A stretch of 64,000 nucleotides of DNA from Salinarimonas sp052380005 (GCA_052380005.1 JBQTCJ010000001.1); one strand, 5' to 3'. Counted from the stretch's first letter, positions 52,315 through 60,721 are shown. A program made the numbers and translations. The notes: generated by a model not told the origin, from the sequence alone.

Positions 52315-53594
52315 CTGACGCGCAGAGCCGGACGCTCGCCGAGATCATCCTGTCGCGCGCCGTCGGACGTCCCGTGCATGCGGGGGAGTTCGTCACGCCC
52401 CGCGCGGATCTCGTCACCGTGCACGACTGGTACACGCTGAACGCCTTCCGCACGCTCGAGGCCTTCGGCGTCGAGCGGCTCGCGGACCCGGACCGCGTCC
52501 TGCTGTGCACGGACCACGAGCCCCTCGGCGTGTCGCCGGCCGCCTTCGCGCGCCAGCGCCAGATCGGGCAGATCGCGGAGCGCTTCGGCATCCGGCACCA
52601 TTATCCGTCGGGTCGGGGCGGGCTGGGGCACGTCTTTCCCGTCGAGCGCGGGATCGTCCGCCCGGGCATGCTCGTCCTCGCCTACGACACCCACGTGACC
52701 AATTACGGCGCCGTCGGCGCGCTGGGCATCGCGGTCCTCACCGAGATCGCCGAGGTTCTCGCGCTCGGATCGGTCTGGGTGGCCGTCCCCGAGACGCTGC
52801 GCGTCGACCTCGTCGGCACCCTGGGCCCGGGCGTGAGCGCGCGGGACGCGGCTCAGAAGCTCATCGGCACGATCCCGCAGCCGCTCTTCGAGGACGCGGT
52901 CGTGGAATTCGGCGGCCCCGCGCTCGATCGCCTCGACATGGACGCGCGCCTCACCCTGTGCAACACGCCGCTCGAGGTCGGCTCCGTCTCGTCCCTGTTC
53001 GAGGTGGACGCCTATGCGCAGGACTACGCCCGGGCGCGTTCCGGCGAGGCCGTCGCCCGGATGCGGCCGGACGAAGGGGCGCGCTATCGCGAGCGCGTCA
53101 CCTTCGATCTCTCGCGCGTGGCGCCGCAGGTCGCGCTGCCGCCGACGCCCGACAACGTGGTCGACGTCACCGAGGTGGAGGGAATCCCGATCCAGCACGC
53201 CTTCGTGGGCAGCTGCGCGTCTGGGATGATCACCGACCTGCGCGCGACGGCCGCGGTCCTGAAGGGCAACGTCGTCCACCCCGCCGTGCGCCTGATCATC
53301 ACCCCTGCGACCCAGGAGGTTCTCGAGATCGCGAGCCGCGAGGGGCTGATCGAGATCTTCGCGCAGGCGGGCGCGATGGTGACGGCGCCCGGCTGCGGGG
53401 TCTGCGCCGGCGGCCGCATCGGCGGCGTCACCTCCGGCGAGACCTCGATCGGGACCGGCACCCGCAACGAGCCGGGGCGCCTGGGCGCCCACGACGCGGT
53501 CCTGCACATCGCGAGCCCCGCCACGGTCGCCGCCTCCGCCATCGCCGGCCGGATCACGGATCCGCGCCCCCGTCTCGCCGCGACAGGAGCCTGA
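52311..53594 (+). CDS. Aconitase-superfamily hydro-lyase, large subunit (second copy)
   Basis: 427-residue 3-isopropylmalate/homoaconitate/dimethylmalate-type dehydratase large subunit. Seen: ILSRAVGRPVHAGEFV at the start, LLCTDHEPLGVSP, LVLAYDTHVTNYGAVGALGI and the cluster Cys in FVGSCASGMITDL (about 302) and APGCGVCAGGRIGG (about 361-364). The usual DSHTxTxG has become DTHVTNYGAVG, so the first cluster Cys position of typical members is not evident; the cluster or substrate site may differ. GTG 52311 overlaps the IclR stop. Confidence 0.88.
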   Translation: MTDAQSRTLAEIILSRAVGRPVHAGEFVTPRADLVTVHDWYTLNAFRTLEAFGVERLADPDRVLLCTDHEPLGVSPAAFARQRQIGQIAERFGIRHHYPSGRGGLGHVFPVERGIVRPGMLVLAYDTHVTNYGAVGALGIAVLTEIAEVLALGSVWVAVPETLRVDLVGTLGPGVSARDAAQKLIGTIPQPLFEDAVVEFGGPALDRLDMDARLTLCNTPLEVGSVSSLFEVDAYAQDYARARSGEAVARMRPDEGARYRERVTFDLSRVAPQVALPPTPDNVVDVTEVEGIPIQHAFVGSCASGMITDLRATAAVLKGNVVHPAVRLIITPATQEVLEIASREGLIEIFAQAGAMVTAPGCGVCAGGRIGGVTSGETSIGTGTRNEPGRLGAHDAVLHIASPATVAASAIAGRITDPRPRLAATGA

Positions 53595-53598
53595 GCCG

Positions 53599-54147
53599 AT
53601 GCCCGACAACCCGCTGATGCGCCGCGGGCGCGCCTGGCTCTTCGGGGACAACGTCGCCATCGACGGCGACCTGATGGCGCTCGAATGGGCGCTCAAGCGC
53701 GAGACCGACCCTCGCGTCCTGCGCGCGCACACGTTCGCGGGCCTGCGCCCGGACTTCGCCGAGGGCGTCCGGGCCGGCGACGTCGTCTTCGCGGGGCGCC
53801 GCTTCGCCCAGGGGAACCCGCACATCCAGGGGCTCATCGGCCTCGTCGGCTGCGGGGTCGGCATCGTGGTCGAGTCGATCCCGGTGGGGAGCTTCCGGAA
53901 CGCGCTCTGCGCCGGGCTGCCCATGCTGCCGCGCTGCCCGGGCGTGACCGCGATGGTCGCAGACGGCGATCGCGTCGCCGTCGATTTCCGGGCGGGCGTC
54001 GTCGTCAACGAGACGTCGGGGGAGGAGCGGCGCTTCGAGCCGCTTCCGGCGAACCTGCTCGCCTATGTCGAGGCCGGCGGCTGGGGGCCGATGTTCCGGC
54101 GCCGCCTCGAGCGGGAGCGCGCACGCGCGGTCGCGGCCGATGCGTGA
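53599..54147 (+). CDS. Aconitase-superfamily hydro-lyase, small subunit (second copy)
   Basis: 182-residue short-form LeuD-like swivelling subunit. It has WLFGDNVAIDGDLM (counterpart of the FGDNIDTD motif, with Asp kept but T changed), VVFAGRRFAQGNPHIQGLIGL in place of the usual GxNFGxGSSRE, and VGIVVESIPVGSFRNALCAGL. The substrate loop lacks the GSSRE consensus, so the substrate should differ from isopropylmalate. Partner of the gene ending 4 bases earlier; 8-base overlap with the next gene. Confidence 0.85.
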   Translation: MPDNPLMRRGRAWLFGDNVAIDGDLMALEWALKRETDPRVLRAHTFAGLRPDFAEGVRAGDVVFAGRRFAQGNPHIQGLIGLVGCGVGIVVESIPVGSFRNALCAGLPMLPRCPGVTAMVADGDRVAVDFRAGVVVNETSGEERRFEPLPANLLAYVEAGGWGPMFRRRLERERARAVAADA

Positions 54148-55120
54148 CGCGCTCACCATCGCCGTCGGCGACTACGATCGCACCCGCCCGCTGATCGACG
54201 GGCGCGTGCCGATCCCCGGGCGGGAGGCGACCTACCTGAGCCCGCCGTTCGAGACCATGTTCGCCGACGCCTTCGAGCGGGGCGCCTACGACGTGACGGA
54301 GCTGTCGTTCAGCAACTATCTGAGGCTGAAGACGCGTGGCGCCTGCGACTACGTCGGCCTGCCGGTCTTCCCCTCGCGCAGCTTCCGGCATTCCGCCTGG
54401 TACGTCCGCCGCGACGGCCCGGTGCAGCGCCCCGAGGACCTGCGCGGCCGGCGCGTGGGCGTGCGGGAATACTCGATGACGGCGGCGGTCGTCGCCCGCG
54501 GCGCGCTCACCGACGCGCACGGGCTCCAGGCGCGGGAGATGGCGTGGGTGATCGGCGACGTCGAGACGCGCGAGCGCGACGCCATCGTGCCGACGCCGCT
54601 GCCGGACGGCTATCGCATCGCGGCGATCGAGCCCGGTCGCTTCCTCGTCGACCTCCTGCTCGCGGGCGAGATCGACGCGCTTCTCGCCTACAAGCCGCCG
54701 AAGCTCTTCACGGCCGGCGACGCGCGCATCGCGCGGCTTTTCCCGGACTACGCCGCCCGCGAGGAGGAGGCGTTCCTCCGGACCGGCGTCTTCCCGATCA
54801 TGCATCTCATGGGCGTGCGGCGGGACGTGGCGGAGGCCGATCCGGACCTGCCGCGCGCCCTGTGCGCGGCGTTCACCCGGGCCAAGGACATGGCGCTCGA
54901 CACCCTGCGCACCGTCCAGGCGCTCGGCGTGTCGCTGCCCTGGCTGGTCCCGGAGGTCGCCCGAACGACCGCGCTGATGGGCCACGACTGGTGGCCCTAC
55001 GGCCGAGAACAAAACCAGAAAGCGATAGACGCCATGCTGCGCTACATGCGCGAGCAGGGGCTGATCGATCGCGCACCGATGCTCGAGGAGATCTTCCACC
55101 CATCCACCCTCGAGACATGA
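54140..55120 (+). CDS. 4,5-dihydroxyphthalate decarboxylase-like / periplasmic-binding-fold protein
   Basis: 326-residue protein related to 4,5-dihydroxyphthalate decarboxylase (Pht5), a family with a type-2 solute-binding-protein fold. It has ELSFSNYLRLKTRG (about 54-67), YVGLPVFPSRSFRHSAWYV, and LRGRRVGVREYSMTAAVVARG. No signal peptide is present, so it acts in the cytoplasm. It may decarboxylate a dicarboxylated ring or bind an organic acid; the family includes many uncharacterised members. It closes the hydro-lyase segment, 51 bases before the TAXI gene. Confidence 0.85.
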   Translation: MRDALTIAVGDYDRTRPLIDGRVPIPGREATYLSPPFETMFADAFERGAYDVTELSFSNYLRLKTRGACDYVGLPVFPSRSFRHSAWYVRRDGPVQRPEDLRGRRVGVREYSMTAAVVARGALTDAHGLQAREMAWVIGDVETRERDAIVPTPLPDGYRIAAIEPGRFLVDLLLAGEIDALLAYKPPKLFTAGDARIARLFPDYAAREEEAFLRTGVFPIMHLMGVRRDVAEADPDLPRALCAAFTRAKDMALDTLRTVQALGVSLPWLVPEVARTTALMGHDWWPYGREQNQKAIDAMLRYMREQGLIDRAPMLEEIFHPSTLET

Positions 55121-55171
55121 CCGGCGCAGGCCGAAGGCCGCGCCTGAGACCAACGACAATGGGGAACCGAC

Positions 55172-56158
55172 ATGAAGACGACGAAAGTCCTGAAGTCGTT
55201 CGCGCTCGCGGCGATCGCGACCGCGGCGCTCGCAGGCGGCGCGTCCGCCGACTGGAAGCCGGGCGACGAGATCGTCCTGCGGCACGCGGCCAGCCAGCCG
55301 GTGCATTCCATCTACGTCGTGAACGCCGGGCACAAGGCGATCATCGAGCGTGAGATCCCCGGCGTGCGGCTGGAGCTGACCGCGACCCAGGGCGGCGTCG
55401 AGAACGCCCGGCTCCTCCAGGCCGGCGAGGTGGAATCGGCGAACGGCAACAGCACCGGCGCCTACGCCGTGCATCACGGCCGCTTCCTCGCCGAGGGCGA
55501 GGCTCCCTATCCCGATCTCCTGGGCTGGTTTCCGGGATACACGGCGGACCAGGGCATCATCGTGAACGCGGACAGCGGCTTCACGACGTTCCGCGACCTG
55601 CTCGGCAAGCGCGTCGCGCTCGGCCCGGTCGGCTCGGGCGCCGAGGCGACCGTCACCGAGGGTCTCGCGGCGATGGGCGTCACCGACGCCGACTTCGAGA
55701 GCGTCCTGCGTACCGATCCGCGCTCGGCCTTCAGCGCGCTGGCCGCCGGCAACGTCGACGCCGTCCTGTGGGGCACCGCCCACCCCGCGAGCGCCATCGT
55801 CGAGCAGATCACGACCCGGGACGTGAAGCTGCTCTCCTACGATCCCGCCGACCTCGCCAAGATCGCGGAGCAGTATCCCTTCTACCATTCGGCTCGCGTC
55901 GCGGCCGGGACCTACGAAGGGCAGGACGAGGACATCTACTGGATCGGCTCCAGCGTCCACAACTGGATCCACCGCTCGGTGCCGGACGACCTCGTCTACG
56001 CCATGACCAAGGCCATGTGGGAGAACAAGGACGAGCTCGTGGAGCGGCATTCGTCGCAGTCCTTCCTTGACGAGGACATGGTGCGCCAGCAGGCGTCGAT
56101 GGTGCCGTTCCATCCCGGCGCCGAGCGTTACTTCAAAGAGATCGGCGTCCTTCAGTAA
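55172..56158 (+). CDS. TAXI family TRAP transporter solute-binding protein
   Basis: 328-residue periplasmic receptor with signal peptide (LAAIATAALAGGASA, cut before DWKPGDE). TAXI-type body: ATQGGVENARLLQAGEVESA, TTFRDLLGKRVALGPVGSGAEAT (about 143-165) and DAVLWGTAHPASAIVEQI. It works with the fused permease directly downstream (27-base gap). TAXI receptors bind glutamate or other organic acids; the ligand here is unknown. GGGGAA precedes ATG 55172, and an imperfect hairpin lies at about 55123-55145. Confidence 0.92.
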   Translation: MKTTKVLKSFALAAIATAALAGGASADWKPGDEIVLRHAASQPVHSIYVVNAGHKAIIEREIPGVRLELTATQGGVENARLLQAGEVESANGNSTGAYAVHHGRFLAEGEAPYPDLLGWFPGYTADQGIIVNADSGFTTFRDLLGKRVALGPVGSGAEATVTEGLAAMGVTDADFESVLRTDPRSAFSALAAGNVDAVLWGTAHPASAIVEQITTRDVKLLSYDPADLAKIAEQYPFYHSARVAAGTYEGQDEDIYWIGSSVHNWIHRSVPDDLVYAMTKAMWENKDELVERHSSQSFLDEDMVRQQASMVPFHPGAERYFKEIGVLQ

Positions 56159-56185
56159 GTTCCTGTCGCGACCGGGAGTGAAACC

Positions 56186-58090
56186 ATGAACCGTCGCAAA
56201 CTGATCGGCTTCGATGCCTACGTCTTCTCGGGGGGAGCGCTCGCGCTGCTCCTGGGGCAGCTCAACCTGCTGTACCTAGCACCGATCAGTCCGTTGCTGC
56301 ACGGGCTCTTGTTTCTCTCCTCGGTCACGGCGTTGAGCTTCGTCAAGCTCGCCGCGGTCTCGATCGAGGGCGAGCGCGGGCATCGGGTCGCGCTCCACGA
56401 CTGGGCGCTGGCCGCGCTCGCCCTCGTGCCGCTCCTCTACGCGTACTACGACTACAACGCCTTCGTGAGGCGCGCGACGCTTCCGAACCCGACGGACGTC
56501 GCGATGGGCATCCTGCTCATCGTGCTCATCCTCGAGGCCGGGCGCCGCGCCATCGGCTGGATCCTCCCGATCCTCGGCGCCCTCGCCTTCCTCTACGCCA
56601 TCTCGGGAACCTTCATCCCCGAAGCCTGGGGCATCGCGCCGAGGATCTCCCTGCGCCGCGTCGTGGGGACGATGACGATGACGGAGATCGGGCTCTTCTC
56701 CGAGCCGCTGCAGGTCGCGCTGCGGTGGATCTTCATCTTCATCGTCTTCGGCGTGGCGCTGGCCTTCGCCAGCGGGATGATCTTCTTCGAGAAGATCTCG
56801 ATCAAGGCGGCCGGCGGCGTCCGCGGCGGGCCGGCCTACATCTCGGTCATCTCCTCGGCCCTCTTCGGCACCGTCTCCGGCAGCAACGTCGCCAACGTCA
56901 TGTCGACGGGGCAGATGACGATCCCCCTCATGCGCCGGGTCGGCTACGGCCCCCTCTACGCGGGGGCGATCGAGGCGGTCGCCTCCACCGGAGGCGCGCT
57001 CACGCCGCCGATCATGGGCGCCGCGGCCCTCATCATGGCCGAGCTCGCCAACACGCCCTACCTGTCGGTGATCGCCTCGGCGGCGATCCCGGCGGCGCTC
57101 TACTACGTGGCGATCGCCTGCTTCGTCTATGCGCTCACGACGCGGCTCGGCATCGTGCTCGATCCCCAATCGGTACCCGAGACCGGCGGGCAGCTGCTGG
57201 CGCGGTACTGGATCATCCTCGTCGCAATCGGCTGGCTGATGTACAGGATCGTGAGCTTCTATCCGCTCGAGCATGCCGCGCTGCAGGCGGCGGCGATCCT
57301 GATCGTCGGCACGGTGTTCTACGATCGGGGCGCGTTCCGGCCGGCGTCGCTGCGGCGCGCCGTCGACGGCATCGCCGAGGGCGTGATCGACATCACGCTG
57401 GCCTGCGGGGTCTCGGGCCTCCTCGTCGGCGTCATCCTCGTCACCGGGCTGGGCATCGAGCTGTCCTCCACCGTCCTCGCCCTCGGGGAGAGCTCGCTCC
57501 TCCTGGCGCTCGTCGCCACGATGGTCGTGACCATCGTGCTCGGTTGCGCCGTCCCGGGCATCGCGGCCTACATCATCGCCGCCTCGGTCGTGGCCGCGCC
57601 GCTGGCGGAGCTCGGCGTCCCGATCCTGGCGGCCCACATGTTCATCTTCTACTTCTCCCTCTTCTCCGGGCTCACCCCCCCGGTCGCGCTGACGGCCTTC
57701 GCCGCCGCGAGCATCTCGGGCGCGGACCCGTTGCGCACGGCCGTCGTCGCCACGCTCGCGGCGCTTCCGGCCTACCTGCTGGCGTTCTTCTTCGTCTATC
57801 AGCCCGAGCTGCTCCTCATCGGAGGCGACACGCTGGACATCCTCTCGGTCACCCTCACCACCGCAGTCGGCGTCGTCCTCATGGGGCTCGCCGGCGGAGG
57901 CGCGGTGTTCTGCCGGCTGCGCATGTGGCAGCGCATCGCGCTGTTCGCCTGCGGCGTCGCCCTCGTGGAGGGCTCCGTCGCGACGGACGTCGCGGGGATC
58001 GGGACCGCGCTCGTGATCGTCTTCTTCAACCTGCAGCGGTTCCGCGCCGAGCGCGCGGCGGGCCTGCGCGTCGCGACGCCGGGAGAATGA
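56186..58090 (+). CDS. TRAP transporter fused permease (DctQM-type)
   Basis: 634-residue membrane protein fusing small (4-helix) and large (12-helix) TRAP permease parts. It has an N-terminal helix set (LALLLGQLNLLYLAPISPLL), IFIFIVFGVALAFASGMIFF, then ALFGTVSGSNVANVMSTGQM and the TRAP motif GGALTPPIMGAAALIMAEL (about 271-289), with the second half-site GLTPPVALTAFAAASISG. Standard length for TAXI-TRAP fused permeases. Its stop overlaps the nitrile hydratase start (ATGA), so enzyme and importer are translationally coupled; the imported compound may be the nitrile. Confidence 0.92.
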   Translation: MNRRKLIGFDAYVFSGGALALLLGQLNLLYLAPISPLLHGLLFLSSVTALSFVKLAAVSIEGERGHRVALHDWALAALALVPLLYAYYDYNAFVRRATLPNPTDVAMGILLIVLILEAGRRAIGWILPILGALAFLYAISGTFIPEAWGIAPRISLRRVVGTMTMTEIGLFSEPLQVALRWIFIFIVFGVALAFASGMIFFEKISIKAAGGVRGGPAYISVISSALFGTVSGSNVANVMSTGQMTIPLMRRVGYGPLYAGAIEAVASTGGALTPPIMGAAALIMAELANTPYLSVIASAAIPAALYYVAIACFVYALTTRLGIVLDPQSVPETGGQLLARYWIILVAIGWLMYRIVSFYPLEHAALQAAAILIVGTVFYDRGAFRPASLRRAVDGIAEGVIDITLACGVSGLLVGVILVTGLGIELSSTVLALGESSLLLALVATMVVTIVLGCAVPGIAAYIIAASVVAAPLAELGVPILAAHMFIFYFSLFSGLTPPVALTAFAAASISGADPLRTAVVATLAALPAYLLAFFFVYQPELLLIGGDTLDILSVTLTTAVGVVLMGLAGGGAVFCRLRMWQRIALFACGVALVEGSVATDVAGIGTALVIVFFNLQRFRAERAAGLRVATPGE

Positions 58091-59100
58091 GCATGACGAC
58101 CCGTGGCTACCACGATCTCGGCGGCGTTCCGGCGGAGCCCTTCGAGGCGATCGAGCACGCGCTCACGCAATGGGAGCGCGAGGTCGACGCCATCCGCATG
58201 CTGCTCGCGGACGATCGCCGACGGCTCCTCAACGGCGAGGAGGTGCGGCGCGTGATCACCAGCATGGGCGCCGAGCGATACGACACGATGGCCTATTACG
58301 AGCGCTGGCTCGTGGGCTTCAAGACCGTGCTCGTCGAGAAGGGCGTGCTGAGCGAGGCCGAGATCGACGCCGCCGCCGCGGCCGTCTCGGACGCCGACAT
58401 CGCCCCGCCCGCGGACGCGCACGCCCACCACGACCACGACCACGACCACGATCACGATCGCCACGACCACCAGCACGACGACCATGGTCACCAGCCGGAC
58501 GACGAGCGGCACGATCCGTTCACGCCGGAGGGGCGGCGCCTCGCGGAGGCCGTCAAGCGGCTGCTGATCGCCAAGGGGATCGTGTCGGCCGCCGACATCC
58601 GCGAGACGATCGACTTCTACGATTCCCGCGGCGCGCATCTCGGCGCGCGCGCGGTGGCGCGCGCCTGGGTCGATCCCGGCTTCAGGGCGAGGCTCCTCGC
58701 CGCGCCCGACGCGGCGCTCGCCGAGCTCGGGATCGATCTTCGCGGCACCCGGCTGTGCGTGGTCGAGAACACGCCGGCCGTCCACAACCTGATCGTCTGC
58801 ACGCTCTGCTCCTGCTATCCGCGCACCCTGCTGGGCCGCCCTCCGGCCTGGTACAAGAGCCGCGCCTACCGCGCGCGGGCCGTTCGGGAGCCCCGCGCGA
58901 TCCTCGCCGATTTCGGCCTGCGGCTGCCGGAGGAGACCGTCCTGCGGGTGCACGACAGCACGGCGGACCTGCGCTACATGGTCCTGCCGGCGCGGCCGGC
59001 GGGGACGGAGGGGCTGGACGAACCCGCGCTCGCCGCTCTCGTCGGCCGCGACGCGATGATCGGAACCGCCGTGGCCCGCGCACCGGAGGCCGCGAGGTGA
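58087..59100 (+). CDS. Nitrile hydratase fusion: beta-subunit N-domain + His/Asp-rich linker + Co-type alpha subunit
   Basis: 337 residues in three parts. Residues 1-105 match the helical N-domain of the nitrile hydratase beta subunit (or thiocyanate hydrolase alpha): VRRVITSMGAERYDTMAYYE and LVEKGVLSEAEID. Residues 112-142 are a metal-binder-like linker with 13 His and many Asp. Residues 145-337 are a full alpha subunit: VKRLLIAKGIVSAADI, ENTPAVHNLIVCTLCSCYPR with the metal motif VCTLCSC at 237-243 (Thr form, so cobalt), PPAWYKSRAYRAR, VREPRAIL, RPAGTEGLDEPALAALV. The linked gene supplies the missing beta C-domain. Expected reaction: nitrile to amide, or thiocyanate/isocyanide-like hydrolysis. 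No separate activator gene is seen; the linker may load cobalt. Confidence 0.9.
   Translation: MSMTTRGYHDLGGVPAEPFEAIEHALTQWEREVDAIRMLLADDRRRLLNGEEVRRVITSMGAERYDTMAYYERWLVGFKTVLVEKGVLSEAEIDAAAAAVSDADIAPPADAHAHHDHDHDHDHDRHDHQHDDHGHQPDDERHDPFTPEGRRLAEAVKRLLIAKGIVSAADIRETIDFYDSRGAHLGARAVARAWVDPGFRARLLAAPDAALAELGIDLRGTRLCVVENTPAVHNLIVCTLCSCYPRTLLGRPPAWYKSRAYRARAVREPRAILADFGLRLPEETVLRVHDSTADLRYMVLPARPAGTEGLDEPALAALVGRDAMIGTAVARAPEAAR
58429..58458 (+). repeat. Hexamer tandem repeat encoding (His-Asp)n
   Basis: Five consecutive CACGAC/CACGAT units in frame, coding His-Asp five times in the centre of the nitrile hydratase linker. Surrounding codons (58420-58512) are also His/Asp-rich but irregular. 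Copy number could vary by slippage. Confidence 0.9.
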
Positions 59101-59399
59101 GCGGCGATGCGCAGCCCCCCTCCGAGATCCTGACGCCGGGGACCACCGTGCGGGTTCGTCGCGCGTTCCCGCCGGGCCACACGCGCACGCCCTGGTACGT
59201 CCGCGGGCGGGCGGGCGTCGTCGAGCGCTTCGTGGGCCGGTTTCCCAACCCGGAGGCGCTCGGCTACGGGCTCGGCCCGACGCCCCGTGTCGCCCTCTAC
59301 CGGGTTCGATTCGCCATGGCGGACATCTGGGAGGATTACGCCGGCCCGTCCGGCGACAGCCTCGATGTCGAGATCTACGAGCACTGGCTGCAGTGCTGA
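59097..59399 (+). CDS. Nitrile hydratase beta subunit, C-terminal SH3-like domain as separate gene
   Basis: 100-residue protein equal to the C-terminal half of nitrile hydratase beta (thiocyanate hydrolase beta): LTPGTTVRVRRAFPPGHTRTP, then WYVRGRAGVVERFVG with the active-site Arg region, NPEALGYG, VALYRVRFAMADIWEDY and DVEIYEHWLQ at the end. Complete domain, so it is a genuine split rather than a fragment. GTG 59097 overlaps the fusion gene stop (GTGA), ensuring stoichiometric synthesis. Last gene of the operon. Confidence 0.9.
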   Translation: MSGDAQPPSEILTPGTTVRVRRAFPPGHTRTPWYVRGRAGVVERFVGRFPNPEALGYGLGPTPRVALYRVRFAMADIWEDYAGPSGDSLDVEIYEHWLQC

Positions 59400-59679
59400 G
59401 CCTCGAGGCGAACGGCGCGCGCTCGGCACGAGAGGCGCTCGGCACCCGAGGGATCGCGATCGACAGCCGCCGCCTCGGCCCCGCGAGCACGACGTCGCGC
59501 GCTCCGCGAGCACGCGGCCCGTGCGCTCGACGATGAGACGAAGACGCCTCTTCCGTCACGAGGGCCCCAGCGTCCGGAACCGTCGACCCGGCCGGCGGGG
59601 CAGGTTGCGCCCTCGTGGATCGTGCGATAGAAACGTTTTTATGGATGGCAGGCTCGCGCGATCCGGCAGAGAGCAGTCG
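59400..59679. other. 280-base intergenic region before the LacI gene
   Basis: Apart from the operator at 59626 I see no gene. Several short GC-rich inverted repeats occur around 59420-59470 that may end transcription of the nitrile hydratase operon, without T-runs. Confidence 0.5.
59626..59642 (+). promoter_or_regulatory. LacI-family operator (autoregulatory)
   Basis: GATAGAAACGTTTTTAT, with the GAAACGTTTT core that LacI/GalR proteins favour (central CG). The reverse complement of 60761-60777 is identical at 16 of 17 positions. It lies 38 bases before the LacI start at 59680. Confidence 0.75.
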
Positions 59680-60702
59680 ATGGCTGAGCGCAGAAGAGTC
59701 ACGATCAAGGACGTCGCACGCGAGACCGGCCTCGCGGTCTCGACCGTGTCCAATGCGCTCGCCGGAAAGCCGCTGGTGCGGCCCGAGACGCGCGAGCAGG
59801 TCGTCGAGGCGGCCCGGCGCCTGGGATATCGCGCGTCGCTCGTCGCGCGCTCGCTGAGGGCCCAGCGCAGCTACGCCATCGGCGTCCTCATCGAGGACGT
59901 CGCCAACCCCTCGGCCGCGGCCTTCGTGCGGGGCGTCGAGGATCTCGTCGACCGTGCCGGCTGCACCCTGCTCCTCGCCAACACGGACGGCGACGTCGAT
60001 CGCCAGGTCGCCGCCATGCAGGTGCTGCTGGACCGCGGGGTCGACGGCCTGGTGATGATCTCCCAGCATCTCGCGGACGAGCGGATCCGGGAGATGCTCG
60101 CCGGCGGGATACCCACGGTCCTCGTCCAGCGGCGCGATCCCGAGCTCGACTTCGACTATGTCGGCGCCGACAATTCCGACGGCATCCGGGAGGCGCTGCG
60201 CTACGTCAAGGGCCTCGGGCACCACCGGATCGGCTACCTGACGGGGCCGCTCGTCTCCAGCTCGGCGCGCGAGCGGCTCCGGACGTTCCGCGACGGCGTC
60301 GCCGAGCTGGGCCTCGACGCGTCCGAGGAGCTCGTCTGCCACGGGCGCTACAGCCTCGACGCCGGGCTCGAGGCGGCGGGCTATTTCTCCGGCATGCGGC
60401 AACGACCGACATGCATCTTCGCCAGCAACGACATGAGCGCCATCGGCCTGATCCAGGGCCTGGGCGAGCGCGGCCTGGACGTCCCGGCGGACGTCTCGAT
60501 CGTGGGGCTCGACGACATCGAGCTCGCGCGGATCAAGGCGATCGACCTGACGACGATCCGCCTGGAGAAGCGCGAGATAGGAGCGGAGGCCGCGCGCCTC
60601 CTGCTGCGCCGGGTCGATCGGCCGGACGCGCCGGCCCGGACGGTGATCCTGCCGACGCGGCTCATCGTCCGCGGCACGACGAGCCCCTGCGCGACGCGCT
60701 GA
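59680..60702 (+). CDS. LacI family transcriptional regulator
   Basis: 340-residue LacI-type repressor: HTH IKDVARETGLAVSTVSNALAG (about 8-28), hinge helix VVEAARRLGYR, then a sugar-binding-like core with VLIEDVANPSAAAFVRGVE, DGLVMISQHL and FASNDMSAIGLIQGL. ATG 59680 is favoured as homology starts RVTIKDVA; an in-frame ATG at 59641 would put the operator at the ribosome site. It very likely represses itself and the ThDP/DhaK operon. Confidence 0.93.
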   Translation: MAERRRVTIKDVARETGLAVSTVSNALAGKPLVRPETREQVVEAARRLGYRASLVARSLRAQRSYAIGVLIEDVANPSAAAFVRGVEDLVDRAGCTLLLANTDGDVDRQVAAMQVLLDRGVDGLVMISQHLADERIREMLAGGIPTVLVQRRDPELDFDYVGADNSDGIREALRYVKGLGHHRIGYLTGPLVSSSARERLRTFRDGVAELGLDASEELVCHGRYSLDAGLEAAGYFSGMRQRPTCIFASNDMSAIGLIQGLGERGLDVPADVSIVGLDDIELARIKAIDLTTIRLEKREIGAEAARLLLRRVDRPDAPARTVILPTRLIVRGTTSPCATR

Positions 60703-60721
60703 TCGCAATTTCCGGGACGGA

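Noticed and set aside
58420..58512. Short tandem repeats resembling a CRISPR or satellite
   Set aside because: Six-base units in frame within a protein gene, no spacers; it is the His/Asp linker. No CRISPR array was found in the window.
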